This document shows positions 12,225 through 22,815 of a DNA stretch of 64,000 bases, in pieces. Within the stretch, counting starts at the first letter, position 1; every line of letters begins with the position of its first letter. Origin of the DNA: Odontocerum albicorne (taxonomy: Eukaryota; Arthropoda; Insecta; Trichoptera; Odontoceridae); NCBI GenBank assembly GCA_949825065.1, contig OX463838.1, positions 8,658,251 to 8,722,250 of the forward strand. Direction: 5' to 3'. The notes under the pieces are model-generated. The model was not told the origin of the DNA. It saw only the letters and a list, made by a program, of their open reading frames with translations, and ran no database searches. A program made the position numbers and the translations under genes.

Positions 12225-12984
12225 GGGCCGCTCGTGGAACACGTCTCTCGCTCGCTCACACGTCACCGAACTTATTTTTTCATGTCATTTTTAATTGCAG
12301 GTTAATAAATATTTTAATTACAAAATAATTATTTAATAATCAGTTGTTCGATATTTTTATAAGAATGTTCAACATATACTTGGTGTATAATTGGATAGTA
12401 ATAAGTATTGTTCTATATCTTTGAACGAACCGGGAGGATAATGACAAGATGCTTAAAAGCAACACCAGGGGAGAATATATATACCAATTGATCAATATCG
12501 CTCCACCTAAAATCCGTAGAACTGTTGCAGCTGACACAGAAAGAACAATTCTAGATCAGAACACAAAACACCCTTATATAGTCACCTGCTAGCAATATCG
12601 AGATTCAAATTCAGGAATAGTTTCATGAAGAGATCTCAAGAACTGAGAATTCCTCCTGTTAAAGCGCGTTTTCCGAAATGATAAAAAAAACACCTTGACG
12701 ACTGAACAAAGCTCTTAGAAAAAGAGGAATGGTACCTGGAGACCAACTGCCTTGGCCTAATCGAGATTAGACCAATTTAGTTGATATCCGAATCGAATTA
12801 AGATTCAAGTTTTTCACTTCCTTATCGTGTAGCTTACCTTTGAGTAGTGCAGACACTATTGATAGTGTTTAATTTTATTTATTTAACACGTATATTTGAC
12901 TTTAGTTATAGTTATGCGTTTTGTATTATAGTAAAAATAATAGCGCTTATAATAAATACCCCAAATCGAAAGATCATGCAATAA
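12225..12984. other. AT-rich DNA with a possible LINE trace
   Basis: Around 12495-12720, broken plus-strand frames give pieces such as PPKIRRTVAADTE and RKSFMKRSQELRIPP-like text, reminiscent of LINE C-terminal tails. The frame is too damaged for a firm call. The rest shows nothing. Confidence 0.3.
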
Positions 12985-13225
12985 ATTCTGCAGTTAGCTC
13001 AGCTTGCTTGATCCCAATAAAGATCCTAGTTTTGTATCCTTTCGAAAGAAATATTTATTGCAGCATCTTTTCAGCAGCCGACACCTTCCTTATTTTACTC
13101 TCAACCCATTATTTTTTGTAATATTTTAATGTTTCAATAACAGTAGTTACGATGTTCCTGTGATTCCCGATTTACCTTGAGGAACGTGTGCTCTAAACGC
13201 CGCTGTATATAAGTTGTTAAATTTT
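12985..13225 (+). repeat. LINE E 3' UTR fragment, copy 3
   Basis: The words CCGACACCTTCCTTATTTTA, GTAATATTTTAATGT and GCTCTAAACGCCGCTGTATA align in the same order with the 3' halves of 7520-7995 and 11265-11795. No coding portion remains. Confidence 0.5.
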
Positions 13226-13321
13226 ACTTTTAATATTGTTACTTTAAAATGTTGAATTTGAGTTTCCGTTTGATTTAGTCATTTTGATAGTATTAACTTA
13301 GCAAAAGGTAGTTTCACTGAA

Positions 13322-13666
13322 TCATAATTCCATCGGGGAAACGAGCCCCTCATGCGCATAAATACAGCGCTGAAGTATGAAATATACAGCCTCAAGTGGC
13401 CCGGGGCTTTGTCGTCGCCCGTGAAATTGCCTGTAATAGCCTTCGCATTCAATCATACTCCGGCAACACAATCCATCACGCCTGGCCCATCTATTATATA
13501 TACAGATCCAGCTGAGTGTGTTCAGTTTGCAGGCCTTGCCAGCTCCAACAAAAGAAATATTATTTCGAAGAGAGTTTGCCCCAAATATGTTTATCCTGTA
13601 TCGTTCGTAAAGGAAACCTTTCTGCTTTGTGTAATTTAGCAATGAACTATAAATATACATATTCAC
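13322..13666. other. Unique segment open on both strands
   Basis: A 114-codon frame is open on the minus strand (13322-13666) and a 95-codon frame on the plus strand (13352-13639). Base composition is balanced compared with the AT-rich surroundings. Neither product resembles a family I know. The segment is not repeated in the window. It is a candidate exon or conserved non-coding element, but nothing in the sequence decides between these. Confidence 0.35.
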
Positions 13667-13892
13667 CTTCTAAACAGAAATAAGCCAGGAGGCGTATTAG
13701 ACCTCTTTTTTAAACATTACAAATAAAAAGTATTATTAGTTGGTGAATTTCATTATAAATATTAAAATAATTAAAAGTTTAGGAACGTTGTTATTTCTTG
13801 TTTCTCAATTCACACTAGAATATCCAAATGAGATGTAAAATAATTGAAATGAACTTTTGTTTGAAAAAAACAACGTTGTGGATTTACGAGTA

Positions 13893-14091
13893 TTTGTCAA
13901 TAGCGGACAACAAAACCAACAAATGGGACGACTTTGTCAATAGCGGACATCAAAACCAACAAATGGGACAACTTTGTGAATAGCGTACAACAAAACCAAC
14001 AAATGGACAACTTTGTCAATAGTGGACAACAAAACCAACAAAAGGGACAACTTTGTCAATAGCGGACAACAAAACCAACAAATGGGACGAC
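13893..14091. repeat. Minisatellite, 40 bp x5
   Basis: Five head-to-tail units start at 13893, 13933, 13973, 14012 and 14052. Each carries TTTGTCAATAGCGGACAACA followed by AAACCAACAAATGGGAC, with few substitutions; one unit is a base short. There are no spacers between units, so it is not CRISPR-like. Confidence 0.92.
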
Positions 14092-14476
14092 TTTGCTAGT
14101 GTTATTTCTTAAATAAAATATCACCTTATGAAGGTTTTGCTTTTAAATTTATAAAGGCGGGCTGGCCATCAACGCCTGTGTTAATGCGTAAAATATTAAA
14201 GTATACTATTCGCCAGATTTCTACGAACTACAGTAATGTTATCTCTTATGTTTGGGCAGATATCGATATTATTATGAAGCAGTTTATAAATCCAATATGG
14301 AAAATCCTGAGACATTTTAACGAACGTTAAGTTAGCGAACTTAATAATATGTCGCATCAGCTGTCTCGGCACACCCATCTCTTCCAGAAATTTTAATAGG
14401 CATATATTGTACATAAAATTGTAACTAACTATAACAAACCTATTTTGGTAACTAGATTTAACATACTTGATGTACT
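14092..14476. other. AT-rich DNA, nothing recognised
   Basis: No repeat family is recognised. A 72-codon minus-strand frame (14196-14414) has no motif I know. Confidence 0.4.
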
Positions 14477-14539
14477 TTGGTGAACCATTCCCAGAATTCC
14501 GGGATCAGTGCAAATCGCATTAACCATATTAATTGCGTT

Positions 14540-14821
14540 ACACTTTCGTTAGCTCAGGACCGTGAGGGGTGGAGAGCCGTATGTTCTCGGGCTGATGGCG
14601 TCTCAGCGGCTAGACGTGTGAGAAACAGTCTGCGCGCTGCGAACATGCGTCAGCATGGCCAGGCGGCTCAGCAAGGTCCATATGTCTGTGGCATTTGCGG
14701 GAGGGAGTGCGCATCCAGGATCGGGCTGTTCTCTCACAGAAGATCACACGATCGACGTGGGAGAACGGTTCACGTTGGAGTGGCGAGGGGATCCTCGACT
14801 GCGAGGCCCGGTAATGATTGA
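14540..14821 (+). pseudogene. LINE ORF2 C-terminus with C2H2 zinc finger (LINE F)
   Basis: The plus-strand frame 14477-14821 is intact over this piece. It reads LAQDREGWRAVC, then an R/A-rich linker, then CGICGRECASRIGLFSHRRS followed by H. The last segment is a C-x2-C-x12-H-x3-H zinc finger. The order 'DR..WR', linker, then a terminal finger with SRIGL is characteristic of the C-terminus of certain LINE reverse transcriptases, where the finger probably binds nucleic acid. The catalytic domains are absent (5' truncation). The first codons of the frame (14477-14540) look like unrelated flank. It adjoins an inverted SINE S2 copy. It is not a host transcription factor: there is a single finger with a LINE-type neighbourhood. 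Confidence 0.7.
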
Positions 14822-14822
14822 T

Positions 14823-15025
14823 TGTTACACTTTCGTTGTATACAGTACAACTTGGCGGGTTTATTGCATTGTGGGAATCTCTTCTAACCAACCAGAATGA
14901 TGTTAATGGGGTTTGAAGTAAAAACTAGACTGGAACTGTATTTCAAAATGGGTACCACCTGGAATGAAACCGGCAACTCCTGGTTTGAAAGAGAGACGCC
15001 TTATCAACTAGGCCACATAGGACGT
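14823..15025 (-). repeat. SINE family S2, near-complete copy
   Basis: On the minus strand the head contains TGGCCTAGTTGATAAGGCGT (A-box-like) and a decayed B box. The tail (TACAACTTGGCGGGTTTATT, ACTTTCGTTGTATACAG on the plus strand) is typical. It abuts the LINE F remnant. Confidence 0.8.
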
Positions 15026-15490
15026 CCATTAATTATTTCTAAGAAATTTATTTGATCATTCGTATCATTTACTTTACAAACTCGCGCTAATAGGTTAAAC
15101 TTTTTCAACAACTTATACATTTTCTTTGGCACGCTTCAATAATTTTCTCTTTCATTCCAAAATTGAGTTCAACATGCCACTCGTGTCGAGTAGCTATCCA
15201 ATGCTACGTAATAGTCAGTATACACGTTGTTCCCTTCCATTCCTTATATCAACGTAATAAGGTTAATATACGCAGATATTATTCGCAGTAATTCCTGTTT
15301 CATATATTTTAGTTTGCATTTCTAAAAGAAAAAATGTGGAATTATTCTCAAAAAAACATTTATTTTAGGCTATACTATGTGACAATCGTGTTACATAAAA
15401 TCGATTTTACAGGAGCACCACTCTTAAAAATATAAATCGGCTTAACTACATTAAGTCCTTAGAATTTATTTATTTAAATATTTTTAATGC
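15026..15490. other. AT-rich DNA, nothing recognised
   Basis: I see no gene or repeat family in this stretch. Confidence 0.45.
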
Positions 15491-15903
15491 ATGTTGTTTA
15501 TAGTGAAGGCATTAACGTTGTGGAGGTTTAAAGACATTGTAATTTAGTTTTATCAAACACTGTTTATTCCACTTTTTTGTGACGGTATAACCCAATTTAT
15601 GTTCGGATCGGAAATAAATTGGACAGACTAGAGGCCCTAGAAATTTCTAAGTCAGTACACCGATCCGAACATCTGTTGAACAGTTATTTCCCAATAATCT
15701 CTCCGCTCTTGGCCGAAATTGTCCCGTGCCTCCCTCGTCGCTCAGCCCCCAACCGTTGAAGCGTGTATATCGGTACCAGTTCGAACAGCATTTAGTCTTG
15801 TTTGCGCTCCCCTGAAGATGAGGTGAAAGCCTTGAAACCGGTAGGGTTATACCGTCACAAAAAAGTGGAATAAACAGTGTTTGATAAAAATAAATTACAA
15901 TTT
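15491..15903. mobile_element. Inverted-arm element P2 (Penelope-like?)
   Basis: The left arm (about 15491-15592) starts TTGTTTATAGTGAAGGCATT and contains TATCAAACACTGTTTATTCC and GTGACGGTATAACCC. The right arm (15800-15900) is its inverse, ending GGAATAAACAGTGTTTGATA. The centre holds an extra short inverted repeat, ATGTTCGGATCGG near 15600 and CCGATCCGAACAT near 15660. The right arm carries CTGAAGA (15812-15818) and TTGAAACC (15832-15839), which match the conserved boxes of hammerhead ribozymes. Inverted long terminal repeats with hammerheads are known for Penelope-like retroelements; the assignment here is inference. No open frame remains. Confidence 0.6.
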
Positions 15904-16873
15904 TTAATGAATATAATTCGATGAAAATGGGTGTTAATCGTTTAAGGACTAAAATAACGTGTTAATATTCTTCCATTTTTTGTTGTGAGGAACGTCTTTT
16001 GTGATATAAGTTTTTCGTTACGGTAATTTATTGTTCTTATCACTTATTAAATATGTGGTGTAGAGGCGAAGCGTGGAGTTTTAGACTAAAACAGAAGAAG
16101 CTGCACACACTATCGAAAACAAAATACTCGAAGGAATTTTTGGGCCAGTGAACGAGCAACTCGTGGCATTTTCGTATAAATTCAAATGTCTCTTTGCACA
16201 ATCATACATTATGATGGAGATTTCGATTTGTCGAAAGGTTTTAATTTAGTCTGATTATTTAATGCGGTCTGCTCATGCGTCGTTGAGAGGGCATCAACAA
16301 ACAAATTTACTTGAAAACGTTAATGAAAAACTCGTCAACTTCCTGATTAAATGTTTTAATAAATTACATTAAAATCCTTTTTGAACTGGCTAGGAAACAT
16401 TAACATTTGTAATGAAAATTCTTTTTTTTTTACGCGACTAAGTGGCGACACAGTGTTCCAAGAAACACGTTGGGGGCTGGCTCCGTTTTAGGGGAACATT
16501 CGGGGAGTTATTTGGGGGTTAATTTTCTAATATATGTTACGTTTTCTTCATTTCTCGGAATCCTTCGTCATTCGTAATTTTAATATGTAGGCATGCCTAC
16601 TGAATTATAATAATTAAAATGTACGAAAAAAATCATTATTTCGGATTTGTTTCGAATATATTAATATTTATATTATATTTAACTAACAAAATCGATATCA
16701 CCCTGAACGAACGAAGAATGTATAGTATGCCGGGCTCAAATGACTGAATGGTTTTTCAATAAAAGGGGGTGCAGCAAGAATGTACAATATATTATGTCTC
16801 CATGGCTATTTTATATGTAACATATGTCGATTCGTGTGTAAAAAGATAAAGGGCGGAGAAAGAGTCGTAAAAA
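15904..16873. other. Mixed DNA with a LINE trace at 16060-16190
   Basis: Around 16082-16165 a plus-strand frame reads TKTEEAAHTIENKILEGIFG and continues PVNEQ. This resembles the 'ERKILRKIFGPV' segment of LINE ORF2 C-terminal regions. The rest is AT-rich. A short G+C-richer patch, CACGTTGGGGGCTGGCTCC (about 16468-16486), has no assignment. Confidence 0.4.
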
Positions 16874-17242
16874 TTAACATGACTCATACAAAATTAGAAT
16901 CAGAAAGAAGTAGACATACACTACTTCATATACAGCACACAACACGCTAAGGCTAAGAAGGCCCAGGGTGATATCCTGCGCTTTGGAGCTAATATAATAA
17001 AACTCAACACACATCAATGAGGAAAATTTTGATAAAAAATCAATATAAGTGGCGCCGGTGGTGGCGCCATCAGATGCATGATTTGAATAGCCAAAATCGT
17101 TCCCTGAGAAAACTTTTACAGGTGTTAAAATTAGTTTAGCATTGATAATCTTGACGGAAGATTTTTTTTTAAACAGTTTTTTACAACTTGAATCTAAACC
17201 TTCCGCTTCTGGTAATGAACGATATTCTTCATCTAGGTTCAT
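16874..17242 (-). CDS. Hypothetical 122-codon frame, doubtful
   Basis: The first half of the product is polar and charged (MNLDEEYRSLPEAEGLD, then CKKLFKKKSS). The C-terminal third is hydrophobic and may be read-through. I recognise no family. On the minus strand CATGAACCTAG/ATGAAG just after the first codons could be a splice acceptor, so part of it could be an exon rather than an ORF starting at the ATG. It lies 80 bases from the mariner end and is not repeated in the window. The GGCGCCACCACCGGCGCCA segment (about 17053-17071) is an imperfect inverted repeat. This could be chance or an unknown transposon. Confidence 0.25.
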   Translation of the reverse strand: MNLDEEYRSLPEAEGLDSSCKKLFKKKSSVKIINAKLILTPVKVFSGNDFGYSNHASDGATTGATYIDFLSKFSSLMCVEFYYISSKAQDITLGLLSLSVLCAVYEVVYVYFFLILILYESC

Positions 17243-17320
17243 GAAAATGGATATACCATATTATATTTTTAATGTTTATAGTTCTTTAATTCGGCTTAAG
17301 TTTAAGCGATATCCGAGTAC

Positions 17321-18609
17321 TACGAGGGTTGCTACTTAAGCTTTGAGACAAACAAGTAAAAACAAATATTTATCATCGAAAATGGCTTTATTGTTTTTCA
17401 AAATACTCTCCATGAAGATCAATACACTTTTTCATGCGTTTGAACCAATTTTCGAAGCACTTTTTCTACTCTGAATGAGGTAACTTCAAAACATGCGTTT
17501 TGAACGCATCAACTGCTTCTTCAGGCGTCGAAAAACGTTGACTTCGCAATTTATTTTTGATGTTCGGGAATAAAAAGAAGTCATTGGGTGCCAAATCAGG
17601 GCTGTACGGCGGATAACCCATTATTCGATGTTTTGAGTGCTCAAAAAGTCACTTGTTTGAGCCGATGTGTGAGAGCTCGCATTGTCGTGAGGGAGAATGA
17701 TCCGTCTTCGGCGGTTGGTTTTCCTCATTTCTCCGAACACTTCTGGCAAACAAATGGTGGTGTACCATTCAGAATTGACCGTACGACGGACGTTCCACTA
17801 AAGGCACTGTTGTAACATGACCATTTATACCGAAGAAACAAGCCACCATTTGGTTCGAAGTGCTTCGTGCGCGAACAACTTTTGTTGGATTTGACTCGTC
17901 TTGAAAGACCCATACAGTCGACATCTGTTTAGTTTCTGGCTCATATGCATAGACCCATGATTCGTCGCCTGTCACAATCTTATAGACGTCTTTTGAAGCA
18001 TTGCGATCGAAGTTTTTCATTATTTCTTTGGACCAATCGACACGAGCCTTTTTTTGAACGATTGTCAAATTATGCGGTATCCAACGCGAACAAGTATTTT
18101 TGCCGGCCAAATGTTCATGCAATATTGAATGTATGCGAGTGGAACTAATGCCCAAACATGCCTCAATCTCACGATAAGTCACATGACGATCTTGCAATAT
18201 CAGTTCACGCACAGCATCAATGTTTTCTGGCACAACAACCGATTTTGGACGACCTTCACGAAATTCGTCCTGGAGCGAACTACGACCACGATTGAATTCG
18301 GAGAACCGGCGAAACACAGTGCCCCGGGATGGTGCTTCATCACCAAAAGTCGAAGCGAGTTGATCGGCACACTGTAATCCACGTCGAAAATCATAAAAAA
18401 TCATCGCACGAAAATGTTCACGATTTAATTCCATTTTTGGCCGAGATGATTTTTTCAAGTCACTGTAAACAACACAAATAGCACTCGTATGACAAAACTT
18501 TCTGAGCACGTATACCATTAAAAACGTCAAACTTTACGATGCTGATGTCAAATTTGACGTATCTACTCTGGTGTTGCCATATCTCAAAACTTAATTAGCA
18601 ACCCTCGTA
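17321..18609 (-). mobile_element. mariner transposon, full length, inactive
   Basis: The ends are inverted repeats: TACGAGGGTTGCTACTTAAG at 17321, and its counterpart ending TTAGCAACCCTCGTA at 18609. About 25 of 28 positions match. TA dinucleotides at both outer edges fit the TA target duplication of mariner elements. The length of 1289 bp is the usual mariner size. The transposase lies on the minus strand between the repeats and is broken, so the copy cannot move by itself. The inverted repeats have diverged only slightly, so a transposase supplied from another copy might still recognise them. Confidence 0.95.
17388..18434 (-). pseudogene. mariner transposase (D,D34D), frameshifted
   Basis: This is the transposase of the surrounding mariner. 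It would cut and paste the element at TA sites using three acidic residues. From the ATG at 18434, preferred over the ATG at 18530 because family members begin with a MELN-like sequence, come the N-terminal DNA-binding helix-turn-helix region (HFRAMIFYDFRRG, SRGTVFRRFSEFNRG, HVTYREIEACLGIS), then the catalytic domain with TGDESW (first D), HDNASSH (second D) and PPYSPDLAPND (third D, 34 residues on). The frame breaks near 17795, where the product switches to another frame. A second one-base change near 17617 gives a TAA, and a TAG replaces a tryptophan codon near 17480. Total length, about 345 codons, fits the family. All three catalytic D residues are still encoded. Confidence 0.93.
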
Positions 18610-18774
18610 TGGAAGAACATGGCAATGTTATTGCAGGTTTTCCATGTTTATTTTGTCATTACAAGTTAAATTTTATCTTATTGTATTTTCGAAGCGAGGC
18701 ATTTGACGCAATACGTTATTTAGTATTATATCACACTTATTGTATACATCACTTCTTAGCGATCTTATTGCCAT

Positions 18775-18915
18775 ATGAACATTTCTTCCAGCCAACCAGA
18801 AAGGTGTGAAAAGGCCTAAAGTGAAAACCCCAACTGGGACTCATTTATTATGTTCCATTAGGCATCGAACCTGAAAGCACACAGTTGGAACTTCAACGTT
18901 TTACAAATGATGTCT
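18775..18915 (-). repeat. SINE family S2, decayed copy
   Basis: CCAGCCAACCAGAAAGGTGT, AGGCCTAAAGTGAAAACC and ACTGGGACTCATTTATTA match the middle of S2 in the minus orientation (compare 46150-46260). The head is eroded and the tail is short. Confidence 0.65.
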
Positions 18916-19521
18916 CTGAGAATGTCTTTTATTTTTCATATATTTACTCCATTATTAAAAATGTGTTTCTCAAAGCATGGGTTTATGTTAAATAAATTAT
19001 ACTTATTTTTAGAAAGCACTATTTACTACCGAATATACACATATAATTCTGATTAAACTTTTCCAGCTCATTGAGCTGAAAGTTATTTGATATATTTTGT
19101 ACACCAACGCAATGTTCGTGATTAATATAGTTTAGTAATATGCTTTTGAAAGTGGTTGTATTTTTTAAGTTCTAAGTTAGATTTTAAGTCCAAAGGCAAT
19201 TAAAAGTTTCTTCGACAAAATACGAGTGAATCTGTTAAGTTAGTACAAAGATAATTTTAATTAGAAATCTGTATTCAGTTCACACCCACGGCCTGACAAG
19301 AAAAAAACTAAATTATTGGTACTGCATAAATTTGTCAATTCTTATGATTTGTCAGAACGGCCTCCCTCCAGGCCCTATGCGTCAATTGTTCTATTGTAGT
19401 CATCAACTAACCAACTTTTACTACAACTCACCAATCGTAAGGCTGCTCAGTATAGGCCCATTTCAAGTATCCTTTAACCCATATAAATTGATTTCGTATA
19501 CGATTTTTACATTCGCAGAAA
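18916..19521. other. AT-rich DNA, nothing recognised
   Basis: I see no gene or repeat family. A 75-codon frame (19332-19559) runs into the neighbouring fold-back element and is chance. Confidence 0.45.
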
Positions 19522-19683
19522 TACAGTACCCGGCAGTAAGTAATACACATCGTTTGTAGAGCGTCGTCTCTGTCGCACGATGCGCTAACCGCATCGTGAC
19601 TATGATACCGGAATGTTAGAGCATCGTGCGACAGAGACGACGCTCTACAAACGATGTGTATTAATTACCCCCGGGTACTTGTA
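19522..19683. mobile_element. Fold-back MITE, family M1, copy 1
   Basis: Two arms of about 60 bp (19524-19583 and 19621-19681) are inverted copies of each other around a 37-bp centre. The outer ends read CAGTACCCGGCAGTAAGTAA and, inverted, CAAGTACCCGGGGGTAATTA. TA flanks both ends, as in Tc1/mariner-type elements. Inner parts share TTTGTAGAGCGTCGTCTCTG with the copy at 44999-45242. It has no coding capacity, so it is a miniature non-autonomous element. Confidence 0.85.
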
Positions 19684-21560
19684 CTAGATTTAAAGATGAC
19701 TTCTATTTCCGCGAATTCATCGTAGTGCTTTGTCAGATCGTTAATTTTTTATAGCTTATTGTTTTTTTTTTATTGATATATTTGTTTCTGTTTGTCATTT
19801 TCTTATATTATTTAACTAAAAATGTCACGGCTATTTATTCAAATAATAAATATGGACTCTGGAAGTTTGACGTTCGCAATATATTGTTTTTAAGAAGCTT
19901 ATACAATTTCCCTTTATAAAACAACCTCACAGAACCTTATAAAGAACTGTATCTCATTTCATCTGGTTTTCTGTTATCTTGAGTTTATTATTTTTCAAAG
20001 GTATTTCTTCTTTAATACAGAAGATTTTCCTTCGGCGTATTTCCTAGATGGTAGTATTCTTTGATGTAAAATGAATAATATACTGGCAAGATGCTGCTAA
20101 GAGGTCCCCGTGCGTATATCCATTGATGGAGGCTGCATATTTCCCTTTTCTCGCTCAAGGCACCGATTCTCCCTACCTGAGAATACTCTGACAGTATAAT
20201 AAATTGAGGCAATGTACATCTGATGTATGTTTTTTTTAAATATGAATTCGATCTTTATATCCGTAGTAATAGATCTCAAAAATAAATATTAAATAAAATT
20301 TAAAAATTAACACAAATTTACGTCTTTTAATTAATTTATTTTTATTAACAAGTAATTACTAACGATCAATATGTTGACACTTAAAATACGTTTCTTTTGT
20401 TTACATTATTTCATTTCCAATAAAAACATGTTTATATTGAAAAACCTGCACATTTTCACTAAATATGCATTGATGTCGAACATACGAATATAAAAGTCAA
20501 TTCTGAATGTTTGTTTTCTTTGACATCCGTAAGATTTTTTATCGTAAAATTTTAAGTAATTGACCACCATCTTGCTCAGCTTCGTAATATGTACAATATT
20601 TTCTTTTCAAATCTGATGTATGTGTTATTCAGGGTCTTCACACGAAAATATAAATCTTATTTGCGTTTGCATTAATCATTAGACGTGTTTCTCTATTTAA
20701 AAAAATTAAGGTTCTAAATTTTCATACTAATTTAATTCTTTACTTCTTTTCAATTCATTGAAGAATTATTTTCACTTGTTTCATTATTATTATTTATAAA
20801 CATTTTGATTGAGTTATTTATTTACTTCATACTTGATAAACGAGAGTTAATTTAAAAGTTCACGGCCTCAAAGGAAAGTTTCCATTTTCGCTTACAGGTA
20901 ACATTGTTATCGTGTAATAGCACTATTTAGCTATCAATATTGTAGTTTGGCTGAACTTTTAGTTGTCTATGACAGTATAATTTTGCGAAAATGAACAAAA
21001 TTCAACAAAGAACTTTCACATTAGGGGACGACCCCGAAGCGGATTCATGGTGACGTGCAAGAGGCATTGGGATCTTCTTATCCATCATAATGGGATTATC
21101 TTGTCCATCCATAACTGTTATAAAGAAAGGGTAAAAGATCGGGCATGCTCTCAAGAGTAGTTTTATTTCACCAGGGTAACGTATGTGTTTACAACGTTGA
21201 ATTGCTCCCGCACCCTCCATATTCAACGGAGTTTGCCTCTACTGAATTCCACCTATTCCCATACTTGAAAAAAATACTTGGGTGGAAGAGGTTTTTATCA
21301 AATGGAGAGGTTTAATCTGCTGTAAACTGAATCATTCTATGAAAACGACAATTTGGTGTTGACATCGCAGTGGAAAGAGTGCGTTGAAGGTAGATGAAAA
21401 TACAAGTATGTAAAATATGTTTAAAAATAAAAAATTAACGCAAAAAATGGCTTTTTCTTTCCTAGTCTGACCGCAAACTTACCAATCCACCCTCGTACAT
21501 ATTGGTAAGTGAACCAACTGTGTATTTTCATAAAATTATTTTAAATGTTCTTTTTTTTCC
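19684..21560. other. AT-rich DNA; one G+C-richer patch
   Basis: Mostly AT-rich and unrecognised. At 21002-21226 a 74-codon minus-strand frame is open in a patch of more balanced composition (product contains IRYPGEIKLLLRACPIFYPF). I do not recognise it, and it could be an exon or chance. Confidence 0.4.
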
Positions 21561-21778
21561 ATATTGTTTATAGTTAAGGCATTAACGTTGTGGAGGTTTA
21601 AAGACATTGTAATTTGTTTTTATCAAACACAGTTTATTCCACTTTTTGTAACGGTATAACCCTACCGGTTTCAAGGCTTTCACCTCATCTTCAAGAGAGT
21701 CTTGTTTGTGCTCCCCTGAAGATGAGAGCCGTTACAAAAAGTGGAATAAACAGTGTTTGATAAAAACAAATTACAAAT
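21561..21778. mobile_element. Inverted-arm element P3 (Penelope-like?)
   Basis: The left arm is close to that of the 47.5-kb copy: TTGTTTATAGTTAAGGCATT, CAAACACAGTTTATTCC, TAACGGTATAACCCTACCGG and TTTCACCTCATCTTC. The right arm begins GTTTGTGCTCCCCTGAAGAT and then skips directly to GCCGTTACAAAAAGTGGAAT, so the hammerhead-like core of that arm is deleted; the minus-strand core of the left arm is kept. The outer ends are complementary. Confidence 0.7.
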
Positions 21779-22284
21779 TCTTTTTTTTCAGATCGGTGTT
21801 TATTTTCCTAAAAAAAAACGAAATACAATAAAGATATTTTACGTCGACCTGAATTATCATAATTAAGTATAAAATGTTTATATCTACTTTATGTCTCTAT
21901 TTATGCTTCAGGAAGTATGTGAAAAGCCACCCTTAAAAGATAAATTTGATAATAAATTTTTTGTTATAACCAAAATATATCTGATTTGAATTTTGCCTTA
22001 CGAATCCCGTATATTTTATGTGTCGTAAATTTTGATGAACTTTAAAGTCGTAAATCTTGAATTTGATCATTTTTCTTTGTTTCATCTTTCGTACTTTGAA
22101 ATTTCGTTAGTCTTTCCTATCTCAATTTAATTTGAGTATCTCGCTACTGTTTTTCGCCGTTTTATGCGTTGTATTGAGTAAGAATATACATGTTTACGTG
22201 AAATATTTTTAAATTTTACCAAAATAAATAAATACAGGTTTATCGATAGCAACATAGTATGTACATAATACATTTAGAAACATT
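21779..22284. other. AT-rich DNA, nothing recognised
   Basis: I see no gene or repeat family. Confidence 0.45.
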
Positions 22285-22815
22285 TCAATAACACATTAAA
22301 AAAAGAGAATACATTAAAAAAACAGAAGCTATCAATAGGTCTGGGCTCATATAATAACATCCCCCCGGCCAAGATACACCCCACCAATATAGGGCGAGCC
22401 CAGCCACGAGGACACCAGATGTTTTTCAGCCCACACCCTTGAACACGTAGAACAAGAAGATAAAAAAAACACAGAAAATAAATAGATAACAAAAAAAATA
22501 TAATCCATTCAAGAGAGAAGACATTAAAAGGTCCGGACTCATCTCACAAACATTCTCCCGGCCGAGATACACCCCACCAATGTAGGGCGAGTCCAGCCAC
22601 GGGGACAGCAGATGTTTTTCAGCCCACACCCTTGAACACGTAGAACAAGAAGATAAAAAAAACACAGAAAATAAATAGATGACAAAAAAAATACATTCAA
22701 GAGAAAAGACATTAAAAGGTCCGGGTTCATCCCACAAACATTCCCCCGGCCGAGATACACCCCGCTAATGTAGGGCGAGCCCGACCGCAAGGGCATCGGG
22801 GGGCTTCTTTCTCAC
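22285..22815. repeat. Tandem repeat, about 190 bp x3 (last partial)
   Basis: The word CCGGCCRAGATACACC recurs at about 22366, 22558 and 22747, giving periods of 192 and 189. Each unit pairs a C-rich part (CCACCAATGTAGGGCGAGTC) with an A-rich part (AGAAGATAAAAAAAACACAG). Minus-strand frames of 72 to 103 codons across it only reflect the repeat. A single copy of the C-rich part lies inverted at 29555-29640, so the unit is also dispersed. Confidence 0.88.

Noticed and set aside
13893..14091. CRISPR-like array
   Set aside because: The units follow each other directly without unique spacers, and the setting is a eukaryotic repeat landscape; it is a minisatellite. The same holds for the arrays at 33.1, 42.8, 53.6, 58.8 and 62.7 kb.
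14680..14760. Zinc-finger transcription factor exon
   Set aside because: There is only one C2H2 finger, and it is preceded by the 'DR..WR' segment of LINE reverse transcriptase C-termini; no further fingers follow.
22274..22796. Three cysteine- and phenylalanine-rich minus-strand genes
   Set aside because: The frames repeat with the 190-bp tandem unit and consist of the same text; they are by-products of the array.
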